Below are positions 11,870 through 22,033 of a stretch of 64,000 bases of DNA, one piece after another. Both the position numbers and the translations under genes were made by a program. Origin of the DNA: Plantago ovata (taxonomy: Eukaryota; Streptophyta; Magnoliopsida; Lamiales; Plantaginaceae); the NCBI GenBank assembly GCA_028274465.1, contig CM051457.1, positions 67,802,496 through 67,866,495 on the forward strand, in the 5' to 3' direction. Position 1 is the stretch's first letter. Each line of letters begins with the position of its first letter. Below the pieces are notes generated by a model. The model had not been told where the DNA came from. It was given only the letters and a program-made list of their open reading frames with translations, and searched no databases.

Positions 11870-12050
11870 CTAGCAAAATAGAATATTGCTTGAGTACCTA
11901 GGATCGTGACAAGTGTCCGGCCATGATTGAATCTTCTATGGGCTTGGGCCCATTCGGAGTGACCCATGGGCTTTGGCCCAGATCTTCCACTAGGGCTGGC
12001 AGAGGTAAAATGGTCATCCTTGGTACCAAAGTGCTCTTAGGGCGGGTGTC

Positions 12051-12400
12051 GCCCTAGTACCGTCCGAGGACGGGGTAGTAGGGCGACTGCCGAGCTTCTA
12101 AGGTCCGAGGACCACCTTTTCCTTAGGACATGTTAATTCTTCCTTGACGTAAGGAGTTATGTCCGGCCACCCGTGATAGTAGGGCGGAAGGACACTCGTT
12201 CGACTACCTGTGCTAGTAGGGCGGAAGGGTACCAGTCTTGTTCCTCTCGACATGCTAGTAGGGCGAGGCTACGTAGCCGGAGGTCGTGGTGTAGTCCGAG
12301 GAGCTCTTTGCTGGGCTTGCCTTTCTCCCAGCCGGTGGCTACTAGGACTTTGTCCTGCTAATAGGGCGTCACCGCCCTAAGAGCACTTCTAGTAGGGCAG
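12051..12400. repeat. Clustered CTAGTAGGGCG motifs in U3 of T1
   Basis: The core TAGTAGGGCG or a one-base variant recurs near 12077, 12177, 12215, 12256, 12360 and 12391, with inverted forms (GCCCTAGTAC) near 12052 and 12511. Spacing is irregular. The location upstream of the TATA box suggests enhancer-like repeats (inference). Confidence 0.55.
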
Positions 12401-12563
12401 TTTCACTTTTAGGCCGCACATAAGGACTTAGGTTATTTTGCCTAGTCTTTTGTTTGGTCGGACCCTGATGAAAGGTGAACGGACCCTTCTATAATGGTCA
12501 GCCCAAGACGCCCTAGTACGCTCTTAGACGTCCTTGGGGGTTGGACATATTCTGACACCAACA

Positions 12564-12776
12564 GTTTCTATTTTGGGCGTTCTCTTACAAACTTCCTAAA
12601 CAAAATATGGAAAGTTTTTCAACCCACTTATTAATTTTTTATTATTTCTCTCTCCTTCTTTATAACAACTTTTTCACTCTCTATCATACTTTATCACCCT
12701 TTCAGAATTAAATACTCATACAAATCAATTCTTTAATATTATTCCTTAAAATTGGTAATTTTTACCACTGAGGAAA
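12564..12776. other. Unassigned AT-rich flank between T1 and the Helitron
   Basis: About 210 bp with no ORF, repeat or motif that I can support. GTTTC at 12564-12568 would be the T1 target-site copy if the other end could be seen. Confidence 0.4.
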
Positions 12777-13673
12777 TCTATATTATTCTATAAAGGAGAG
12801 TCCTCCATGCCTACCTCATCAATTCAATGGCCAATCAAAATCATTTAGTCTATCTAAACCTAATCCAAGCCTACATGTCATTTTAATAGTTTTTAACTTT
12901 CTACTAATTTATTCCAAGCCTCAATTTATTCTAATAAATGATTCCAAGCCAGCTCCACACCTTCTATTATTAGACTGAACTCAAATCTCTCTCTCTCAAT
13001 ACATCAGACTCTCTCTCTCATTCTTTCATATCATTAAATAAATAATAATAGTAATAATAATTAAACAAAAAACTTAAATTTGTCCCCCTACCTCACGCTT
13101 TTTATAAGGCCTGAAAGAACTATTTTCTCCAATCAATTGCCGATTCATCAACTAAACCTACAAATCCTAATCTATGTTGATAATTAAGACTCAAGAGATC
13201 GATCATATCAATTTATCTCATACAACTAATCTGCCGGAAAGAGTCGCCTAATTTCATGGAGATAGTTCTAATAAAATGTGATTTCATGGAGGAAGAAGAT
13301 GGTCTGAATTGTTTAGAGACTGTCATCAATTCTTTTTTCTTACTCATATTTGGAAATGATCCATTGAAGCATCACGATTTTCGTTCAGGTTGATCACACT
13401 TTTCATTTTCCTTCATTTTTATTGGAATCAAATTTCAGTATTGGATTTTTTTATAATATAAACTTGTTATAATTAATATAAATGTTTTTTCACAAATCAC
13501 AATTTGTTTTTCAACTGTATTGTTATTGTGGGTTACTAGCTTATTAAAGTAATATAATAAGCCGGTTGATTTACCCAATTGATTGACCTACCAATCAATT
13601 TTAATCCGTTGATCTTGCTTATCCAATTTCAATCTGGTACGTACATGTGTCATTAGTTAATAAAAAGATGTAG

Positions 13674-13830
13674 AGTTCCAATCCTGTTGGCGTGATTTTT
13701 CTCCATTATTTTTATTATTAGTTTTATTGAAGGTATTGGTTCGAATCTTGTGGGCGTGATTTTTCTCTATTATTTGTATCATTATTTTAGTTGAAGGTGT
13801 TGGGTTCGAATCTTATTGACGTAATTTTTT
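13674..13830. repeat. Three diverged ~63-bp direct repeats inside the Helitron
   Basis: Each unit contains a GGTTCGAATCTTGTGGGCG-like segment followed by TGATTTTTCTC and a TTATT-rich tract (units near 13674, 13735 and 13798). Divergence is substantial. Confidence 0.6.
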
Positions 13831-14430
13831 TCTTTTTTATTTATTCTCTTCTTAAATTTTTATTTTTTAACATAAAGTTGTATGACGTATTATACTTAAT
13901 TTTAAAAAATAACCATGATATGTTCTTATAAAAAAAGACATACTTTCTCCGTCCAATAATAAATGTAACACTTGATTTTGTTGATTTTTTCGATGGTCAT
14001 TTTGACCTTAAATTATTCTTAAATCATACGATAAAAATAACTAAAAACATCATATTATGAAACTAGAATGTTTATATGAAGCACTTGACAATATATTCAA
14101 CTGATGAAGAATACCAATTAACATGCGAAAAAGATGCATTGCAGATTTTGAAGTTGAATGTTTCCAAAGTCTAGAGATGTATGTGATGGTTCTTAACTCA
14201 TCGGAAGAATACTTTTCGTATTCGTATGTCTAATATAGTTCAATTCAAAACTATTAATTGCATAACTACAAAAACTATATACATTTATAGCACACCATTT
14301 ATATTAAGTTTAACTACTCAATTAGTTATTTTTTTATTACGTTTGAAGTCATTATGCGAAGATTATATATTCACTCCATTTATTTCAATATATTATTTAA
14401 TAAAACAATAATGTTTTACAAGATTACGCT

Positions 14431-14449
14431 TCACACGCGTAGCGTGTGA
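14431..14449 (+). terminator. Helitron 3' hairpin
   Basis: TCACACGC, a 3-base loop GTA, and GCGTGTGA form a perfect 8-bp stem ending 12 bases before the 3' terminus. In Helitrons this structure marks the transposition terminator. Confidence 0.85.
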
Positions 14450-14461
14450 CGCGATTCCTAG

Positions 14462-15424
14462 TAAAGAATTATATTATAAAAATATTATAAATCGCACTCG
14501 CTCCCAAGTGTTTTTTATTTTGACGAATTCTGGCTCTCACTTTCGCTTTCGCAATCGCTCCATGTGACTTAGGTTACTACTACTTCACAATATTCTATAC
14601 ACACACTTATTGGCTTATAGAGATAATAATCATGTGTTATTGTACTGCTCCATGCCTCTTCCTATCACTCTTCTCATACTACAAGAATTACATGAATGAG
14701 AGCTACTGTAGTGTTTTCTCCTCTGCGTTAAAGTCTTTTAAATTAAATACTTTTAAAAATTTCCTACGCACGCTTAGGGACATCCATTTATGACTTACGC
14801 TTGCTATTACTCCTTCACCCTTCATCTCACTCTCATGCATCTTGCATAAGAGTTAAATTTAATAAGGATGTTCTTCCTTCACTCTTAATCACATAATCAC
14901 TTTAGTTAAATGTAATGAAATTAAATTCGTTGCACAAGGATGCTCTACTATTGAATATGTTCCGAAGGTCTATTTGTATTTCATAACATATCTATTCTTT
15001 TGTGCTATTTGCTTCATCAGTATGCTGCTTCTCGCTAATTAATAAGATATGAAACAGAACTTCACCTTATTTTATAACATGGTGTAAGAAGAGTTCGATT
15101 ATCACTCCACACATCACGGGATTCATCCTGAGATCAATATGGTACTGCCATTGGGGTTGTTTTTAAATTATAATCAAAGCTAGATAATTGAGCTTAAATA
15201 CTGATTAATTAGGCTTTCATGTGTGGCATCAAAATAGAGATCCGTTATTTTTATTTTTAAAAAAGAATATATTTCTTTTCCTTTTTTAGTTTTTAACTAT
15301 GTAGTTCGATTTCTTGAGATCATTAGCAAATGAAGCTTACTATATCTACCACCACCTCTGTCGAGTTCTTTGATTGAATCCATAGAGAATCACTTGAAAG
15401 TTAAAGTGAGATGCAATAAAAAAA
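14462..15424. other. Unassigned region between Helitron and LINE
   Basis: No ORF or element boundary seen. It holds one copy (15129-15149) of a 21-bp sequence repeated exactly at 18594-18614. Confidence 0.4.
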
Positions 15425-15628
15425 TGTTGGCTTGCATTGTGGTGTTGTACCTTATGGAACCTTTGGCATGCGAGGAATAATTTGATCTTTCATAAAGAGG
15501 AGGTGAGTGCCTTTCAAGTGTTTGAAAAGATAATGTTCATGCTTTGGAATTGGCTTAGAGGGAAGGGACAATTGGCAATCACAAATAATTTACTTTCGTG
15601 GGTTTTGGAACCTATGTTGTGCTTCTAG
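15425..15628 (+). pseudogene. C-terminal fragment of LINE ORF2 (zf-RVT region)
   Basis: The frame reads CWLALWCCTLWNLWHARNN and continues NLIFHKEEV to a stop at 15626-15628. The W...WxLWxxRN pattern is typical of the region following the RT in plant L1-type ORF2 proteins and of the zf-RVT family. Only about 68 residues remain; endonuclease and RT domains are absent, so it is a dead fragment. Confidence 0.7.
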
Positions 15629-17389
15629 CAATTGAAGTTGGGGAAATAAAGTGAAGTGGAAGGAGGGAAGAGGCGATGGAGGTTGAAGGGAGGAAGCAAA
15701 TACCGATCTGCCGTGGTCCCGTTCAGTGAGTAATATTTCTTTTGTTTTCATTGTGATGGACTTGATTATGTGGCTTTTTGTTGACAGATTTCTCACATGG
15801 AAGATTGGCGCTGGCAGCATTAACAAAGTCGAAATTGAGCCAGGGAGTGAGTTCATTTTTTATCTTTACTCATTATGGATTCTCTTGATATGTGCATACT
15901 TTGTTTTGACAGATTGGAAGGAAAGGTGATCACTGGCGGGTGGAACGTAATCTCATGGTGAAGGATTTTTCAGTCGTGGTCTTGTTTAGAATTTTGCTAG
16001 GCGCATTGGGTGTTATTGGAATTGAGTTGTATTCTGTTGCACTGATTATTTCCCTCAGGTATGATGGTGTTGAGGTCGTATCTTTTATTGCTTGATTTTT
16101 GATTGGGTTTTAATGGTTTTGGCTCTCTGGTTTTATCATGGGGATTGTATTTGATTGGCTTTTGAGTGTTGACATTAATGTCCGACCTGTAATTTTCTTG
16201 TCAAGAAGGGTGAGGTGTGAGGGTGGACTACACAGTTGTTTTGAACAACTGTGCCCTACCTCTTCTTTTACTCTATATGATAAGTGGGTTGGGTAGCATT
16301 GTTGTTTTCGCTTGGAAGTCTTATTTTTGAGGTGCTTTAATGTTTTAGTGCTGTGAGTCCTTCCGGAATGTCCACGCCTTAAATTCTATTGTCGAATATC
16401 TTGAAGGGGTAACCGGATTACTTGTCCTTGTTGATGTGCCCGGCTTGTTTGGATGTTTCGGTAGTAGTGGTATGGGTTGCATTTTGGTTGGGTAGCTTGC
16501 GGTCCACCTCGTTTTGGCTCTTAAACTCCTTTTGTCCCGAGAGTTGGTATTGTATTTGATCTTACATGGCCTTGGTGGGGTAGTGTTTGTGTATTCAGGT
16601 TTGTGATACCTTGGCGATTCGTTTATAAGGGGCTGCTGGAGAAGACGTCTGGTGAGCTATATCATGTGCATTGTGTGGTAAGATTGATCTCTTCGGTTTT
16701 TAATGTGGGAAACGTAGCGTGGGTTTAAATTCCTTGCTTCATGAGGCACATTCTAAGGGGTTGAGAGTCCAGTCGGTTAATATCCAATCACGGTGACTTA
16801 CTACGGTGAGGTTTAAACGCTTCGGCGCCTCATCCTCTGGTTTTTCATTCTAAGAGGTTGGGTGCTCTTAATCACGGTGTGTCGTCACGGGTGTAGGACT
16901 CACGATTAGCATTGTTTCCCATCTTAAAAATTGGTAGATCTATGTCTGATCTTGGAATCGATGATCTATTCGAACTCTGATTTGGTGCTCACTGGTTTGC
17001 AATCCTCTTTGTTGGAATTGAGTGGAATTGTGTAAGGATCCTCAATGGTGACTCTTGTTGATGTGAGAATTGAATGATAACAGGGATTTATTACTTTGAA
17101 AGTTGGTTGATGATCTTAGTTGATTAGAAAAGGCTTTTATAGTATATCAGGTCGGTTAGCAGTGGTAGCAGTATTGTATGGGAGCTATCTTTCTAGTGAG
17201 GTTAATTGTTTGGAGGTACTGAGGTTTAAGCTAGTTTGTATGGCCTATTTGAAATTGTATGGATCTGTATTGGTGATAAGGTTTTACAGATTGCTTCCGG
17301 AGTATGCTCCGTGTATGATGTAATTATTATTTGGAGCATTTCTTATGCTCACTAATTAATAAAGTTTTTGTTGTTTCAAAAAAAAATAA
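15425..17389 (+). mobile_element. 5'-truncated L1-type LINE
   Basis: The left end carries the last part of an L1-type ORF2 (next entry). The rest is a long 3' region that ends with AATAAA (17360) and an A-rich tail at 17379-17389, the hallmarks of target-primed insertion. The 5' truncation point near 15425 is inferred from where coding similarity begins. AAAATGT near both ends could be a short TSD but overlaps the tail. Confidence 0.65.
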
Positions 17390-17526
17390 AATGTCAGAGT
17401 CATACATTCATACTACATTGTTTTTCTTGGGCCAATCTTAGAAAGAAACAATATTAATGTGTTCAATATATTATTTCTGGCCTTGGGTTATTTCATTTGT
17501 TTGATGTATTGCAGAGGCTTGCATAC

Positions 17527-17720
17527 TTTTTTTTTAATGTAAAATATTACAACAACTCCTACAGGCTACACTAACGCTATACAAACTTTCTAAATCAACT
17601 TATTTCTCCACACCTAAACCAACATTATAACTTCGCCACCTTCTAGGATCGAACCTTACACCTCTCCTTCAATATCCTTCAATATCCCAACTCATTTTAA
17701 AAAGTTATTTGTTTATTTTT
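17527..17720 (-). mobile_element. SINE-like element with tRNA-type B box and A tail
   Basis: On the minus strand an A-box-like stretch (TGAGTTGGGATA) is followed by a B box (GGTTCGATCCT, 17645-17655), an unrelated body, and a nine-base A tail (T run at 17527-17535 on the plus strand). Size is about 190 bp. TSDs were not identified. Confidence 0.5.
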
Positions 17721-17953
17721 TATCTTTTCTAAAATTATATTTACTATTATTGTTGTAACAGGTATCATAGAAACATGGGATAACTCATTTCATACCCAAA
17801 AATTGAGGAGGCGAGACTGAGGCCTTAAGAGACTTCAGATGGAACAATTTCATGACAAGCACTTCTTATACTCTTATAAGAGTTTACAAAGGGACTTAAT
17901 TGGAGAGTCTCAATTCAGCCTCAAATAGATTCCAATGGGGACTACAAAAGTGA

Positions 17954-18209
17954 TACTTCCTCCGGAAACTTTAAAGAGCCTCATTTCATTTGTTGACTTT
18001 TACGATGTCCGACTCGACTTCAAATTAATCATAATTCAGTATGAAAAAAATAATTTTTGAAAGTATATGAAATTATACCTCTTATATTTTTATAATATAA
18101 CTTTTAAAATTATTTTTTCGTAATGAATTATGATTAATTTGAGGTCAAACCGAACATAAAAAAAATCAACAAAACGAAATGGGATTTTTAAAAGTTTCCA
18201 GAGAAAGTA
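17954..18209. mobile_element. MITE copy 1 (TA-flanked, Tc1/mariner-like)
   Basis: TA target duplications at 17954-17955 and 18208-18209 enclose terminal inverted repeats CTTCCTCCGGAAAC and GTTTCCAGAGAAAG, with extended internal inverted symmetry (TTAATCATAATTCA and TGAATTATGATTAA). There is no ORF. Confidence 0.78.
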
Positions 18210-18714
18210 CTAATTAATAATTAATAGCACATGCAAATTAAATTTCCAAGGTAGATATACTTTTATATATTATATATAGAGGTTGATGTTTGATGTTTCG
18301 AGGACATTGGATTGTGACGATCACTGGTATTAATGTCCATCCATCCTTGGTGGCACGGTCAATCACAATCAGCAATGCCCAACAAGCAACATCTGATCAT
18401 ATCGAATCAACCGTACCAGAGTTAAGGTGATCCAAATTTTCTTTTTCTTTTTCTTTTGTCACGAATCAACGTATTCAACAGTGATGGAGAATTGTCGATG
18501 GACTGAAGCTCATGGTATTTTCTTCCTAGTGTACAGTTTGTGTTTGGTTAATTGAATTAGAGAGTACTTTTATGTGTACGTGTAAATATAAGATGAGATC
18601 AATATGGTACTGCCTAATGTCATGCTTGTGAGTGAATATAATATTAGATCAGTTAATCATCTCTTTCACAAATTCTAATGGAGTGCTTTTGTAAATATTT
18701 TTACTATTTGAATA

Positions 18715-19740
18715 TATATGTTCACATACTAAAAGATGATGATCATACTCTATACGAGATTCTCATGATAACCAATGAACCTATCACTAATTCACTATGT
18801 CAAATTTAATGGGGAGCATTTTGGTAAGATATGACACGTGTTTTTTAGAGTTTGAGAGAATTTTTTATATATGTTACTTTTCCTCTGGAAATTTTGAAGA
18901 ATCTCATTTGATTTTTGTATGTCCAGTTTAACCTCAAATTAATCATAATTCATTAGAATAAAAATAATTTTAAAAATTATATTATAAAAATATAAGAAGT
19001 ATACTTTTCTATATAGTTTTTAAAATTATTTTTTTCACAATGAATTATGAATAATTTGAGGTCGAACCGGACACTGAAATAGTCAACAAAACCAAATGGG
19101 GGCTCTTTATAGTTTCCAGAGGAAGTACAAACTTACACGATAAGAGATTCTAAAGATAATCATGAAACATATCACCTATGCGATCATAAATTTGAAATCC
19201 ATGGGGAGCATTTCTGCAACTTATGATGCATGCCTTCGTAATATTGACCATTTTAAAAACAAAAATAATAATATAAACGATCACATCTCAAGAGATGATG
19301 GTTCATGACCATACACCATATGAGATTCTAATTCACGAACTTATCATCTAAGTCACGAATTCGAATTCCACGGGAAGCTTTTTGTAAGCAATGATGTGTG
19401 CCTTTAGTGTTTGAGCAAATTTTTAAATATAGTCACATATAAGACAATTACCCTACACCATATGAGATTCTGATGGTAACCATGATACATATTACCCAGG
19501 TAAAAAATTCATATAGCAAAGGCAAGGTATTTGTAATATATGACACGTGCCTTTATAGTTTGAGCCAATTTTGATAAATGCTTACATATATTTAAAAGAT
19601 GATGATTATACATAGTATGTGATAATCGTGAAACCTATCACCTGGGTCACGAACTCACCCACGGGGTGCTTTTCGATAATCTATGACGCGTGCCTTTACA
19701 ATTTCGGCAGATTTTGATAATATAAACCACTTATAACTTA
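18715..19740. repeat. Degenerate ~150-bp tandem array
   Basis: About five monomers share the block order: GATGATG, CATA/TATGAGATTCT, ACCATGA/ACCTATCACC, GGGGAGC-TTTT, and ATGACACGTGCCTTTA-GTTTGAG. Units begin near 18715, 19128, 19276, 19432 and 19580; a fragment may lie at 18610-18714. Divergence is high, and the MITE at 18875-19127 was inserted after the array formed. Confidence 0.6.
18875..19127. mobile_element. MITE copy 2, same family
   Basis: TA duplications at 18875-18876 and 19126-19127; TIRs CTTTTCCTCTGGAAA and AGTTTCCAGAGGAAG; same internal inverted symmetry as copy 1. It interrupts the ~150-bp tandem array. Confidence 0.78.
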
Positions 19741-20256
19741 ACACATATGACTTCGTGTATCAACTAGATCGTACTTAGAGCGTTTGAAAATAAAACTAAA
19801 ATTGTAAATTTATACTTATGTTATCGTAAATTAAAATATCAAAACATTTATTGGATAATGTAATTTTATTCGTCCTTTACTATTTAACACCATCTTATGT
19901 TTCTTCGTCAAATCATATTCTTAATTTTATAGTTGAAATTTCATCTTTGAATTTATGTATATTTAACGGTTTTTAACAATTTACGCGATGATAAATAAAA
20001 AATCAAATTTATTTGATGTTCAATTATTTTAACGTTCCCGTATAAAAAGTATAGTGTTAAATTTTGCATGTTATTTATAAATTCTTTATTCGTGAATTAA
20101 GAAACCGTAGAGCGAGTATTAGTGAAGCTAAAAGCGATAATTTGAGATTAAAGCGAGAAACAAACTTTGAACATAGAAGAATCAGAATGGCGATTTCGGA
20201 ATGTAAATGGAGAATAATGTACATTAGGATGTTGAATGAAGTAAAATGAATTGGTT
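19741..20256. other. AT-rich unassigned flank left of element A
   Basis: No supportable gene. The short open frame at 20064-20249 has no recognisable features and is treated as chance. Confidence 0.4.
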
Positions 20257-21773
20257 TTTTTGTCCCTTTGAACAACAAGAAAAGACTCGGGGGGGGGGGG
20301 GGGGGGGTGAATAGTCTTTTCAAACTTTCGTCGTTTAAAAACTTTCTCAGCAAGTGCTTATTACTTTTCAGTAATGAGTTTGCTGATACATAACTTTCTC
20401 AGCAAGTACTACTTACTTTTCAGTAACGAGTTTTACTGGTACTTTAAAAACAGAGTGCGGAAGTCTTTATACAATAAGTGATTTTCAGAGAGTGCTAGTT
20501 TCAGCAAGTGAACAGAGTGGCAATGTATAATAAGTAAAGCTTGCTGAAAACTAGATGCGGTAAAGTAAATCACACACACTTTTATAGTGGTATCTGAGAG
20601 TGGCCTAAGCTCTCAACTAATCCACTTTGTCCTTTCTAGGACTGAATCCACTAAGATAAGCTTGAGGTTCCTTACAACACCTATCTATAATGATTCTTCA
20701 GAAACCAAAGCACACTTGCTTCGTTTCCAACCTAACTAGAGAACTAAACCTTGTTCTCGACCAAACTTGGGACACTTAATCAGAAACTATGCTTGATTAA
20801 TTCCCCCTGAATTTCACGCCTGAAAAAGGGTGTTTATCAGTTAGAGAGGTTTGGGATGAGATGACTTGAGTATAACTTTTTCAGCTATAACAAGTTATCT
20901 AAAGAAACACAACTTGTAATACTTTTCAGTAAACAAGTTAAGTTGTTTCTGGTGTCAAGACTTGTTCTTGTTCGAAAGAAAGAACACTTAACTAATTTCT
21001 TAGCCGTGAATGTTCTACTTCTTCACAAGTAGCTTTTGTTTCAAGCTTAAGTCTTGAAACGGATCAATAGGCAGTAAAGAGTATGGAAGATTGAGTGTTG
21101 AAGCACAAGTGAGAGTTTGATCACGTTGTTGACACACTTCAACTCTTTGCCGGATGACCTCTATTTATAGTGAATCAAGGGATCCGTTTGAATTTCAAAT
21201 TCTAAGGCTTTGTTCCTTATGATGTCACTATCTTGCTTTTGTACTTTCAGCAGCGTCCTTCATTTGTCTTCTAGTCTTCATGTTCTTCGCGTGCTTACTT
21301 TCCATTTAATGTTCATTTGAATCGAATTCAAATGTGAACGTTAGAGCCAAAATGCAAATACTTTCAGCAAGGAGGTCACATATGTATTTCAGCAAGCGGT
21401 CATTCTCAGTTTGAGCAAGCACAACCTACTCTGTCGTATAGATTTTCACTTATGCGAGTTGTTGCTGAAATTTCCACTTTCTGGGCAACATGTGCCTTTG
21501 TAGATACCTTTCTCAGAATTTTTCACAAGTCTTCGAATCTTCAAGTTTCTGAGTGGTTCTAGTGCTTCAATAGTTCATTTGTAAAAAACAAAGTACATCA
21601 TCATCAGCAAACTAAAGCACCTAACTAGTACCTACACTAAGTCTTCAGCAAACGTTCCTCTTTTACAATGTCCTTATAATTATAAATTCCTATGGACCTT
21701 AAGAGTACTAGTTACTGGACTTTCCTTAATTTATCATGGTTAATTGCTCATCAAAATTACAAGTTTCCGAACA
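20257..21773 (-). repeat. 3' LTR of A
   Basis: Same sequence as the C 5' LTR in inverse orientation. The inner end matches TGTTCGGAAACTTG on the minus strand beside a PPT. The outer end has lost the canonical bases (TTTTTGTCCC against TGTTGGTCCC in E). The 1517-bp length agrees with 1515 in C. A TATA box (CTATAAATAG, minus) lies at 21161-21170. Confidence 0.82.
20281..20320 (-). other. U5 hairpin with an 18-base G/C run (A)
   Basis: AAAAGACT (20281-20288) pairs with AGTCTTTT (20313-20320). The loop holds 18 consecutive G (plus strand, 20290-20307). The same structure with 12 and 6 bases occurs in C and E. Confidence 0.7.
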
Positions 21774-21790
21774 AATTTCCCCCTTTTTGA
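21774..21790 (-). other. Polypurine tract of A
   Basis: Minus strand CATCAAAAAGGGGGAAATT ends directly at the 3' LTR; it primes plus-strand DNA synthesis in LTR elements. The same tract occurs in E at 63890. Confidence 0.75.
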
Positions 21791-22033
21791 TGTCAGCAAT
21801 CCATGGCTAAATTAATTGTTACCCTTTTAGAGGTTTCTGATGTTGAATAAATCAGTTGATTAATGCAAGCATACTTGAATAATAAAACAGTAAGCACAAG
21901 TAGTTTGCATAATAAAAAACCAATAAGAGTCAAAAGTTTATTGCTGATAGTTACCTTTCAGTAAGTTTACAAGAAAGTTTAGAGATAACTAACAATAATC
22001 AGCAAACAAAACAAACAAATTTTTTACAAGGGA

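Larger units (their letters stand above)
1..12563 (-). mobile_element. T1: Tat-group Ty3/gypsy LTR retrotransposon, degenerate, 3' LTR off window
   Basis: Reading on the minus strand from the 5' LTR (11549-12563) the order is primer site, gag, protease, RT, RNase H, a second RNase H and integrase, followed by a long 3' region with an oppositely oriented gene. Protease-RT-RNH-integrase order defines Ty3/gypsy. A second, archaeal-type RNase H and an antisense accessory ORF near the 3' LTR are established traits of the plant Tat clade. The 3' LTR should lie left of position 1. Several in-frame stops and at least four frameshifts make the copy non-autonomous. Confidence 0.93.
11549..12563 (-). 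repeat. 5' LTR of T1
   Basis: On the minus strand the LTR begins TGTTGGTGTCAGAA and ends CCTATCAACA, giving TGTTG...CAACA terminal inverted repeats, with the PBS immediately inside. Length is 1015 bp. A run of 11 G on the plus strand lies at 11691-11701 near the R/U5 side. Confidence 0.85.
12777..14461 (+). mobile_element. Non-autonomous Helitron
   Basis: The 5' end reads A|TCTATATTATTCTATAAAGG, the canonical plant Helitron start after an A. The 3' end is CTAG|T preceded by a perfect hairpin at 14431-14449. Together these give the A|TC...CTAG|T insertion signature with no TSD. At 1685 bp it has no Rep/helicase ORF, so it needs a helper in trans. Interior sequence is AT-rich; a stretch at about 13200-13390 is less AT-rich and could be a captured fragment, but I do not recognise it. 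Confidence 0.82.

Noticed and set aside
13942-14100. Stowaway MITE inside the Helitron
   Set aside because: Only one TIR-like end (CTTTCTCCGTCC) is visible; no matching inverted end or TA duplication was found.
20064-20353. Small host gene left of A
   Set aside because: Short frames on both strands without homology, promoter or codon character; one overlaps the A LTR.
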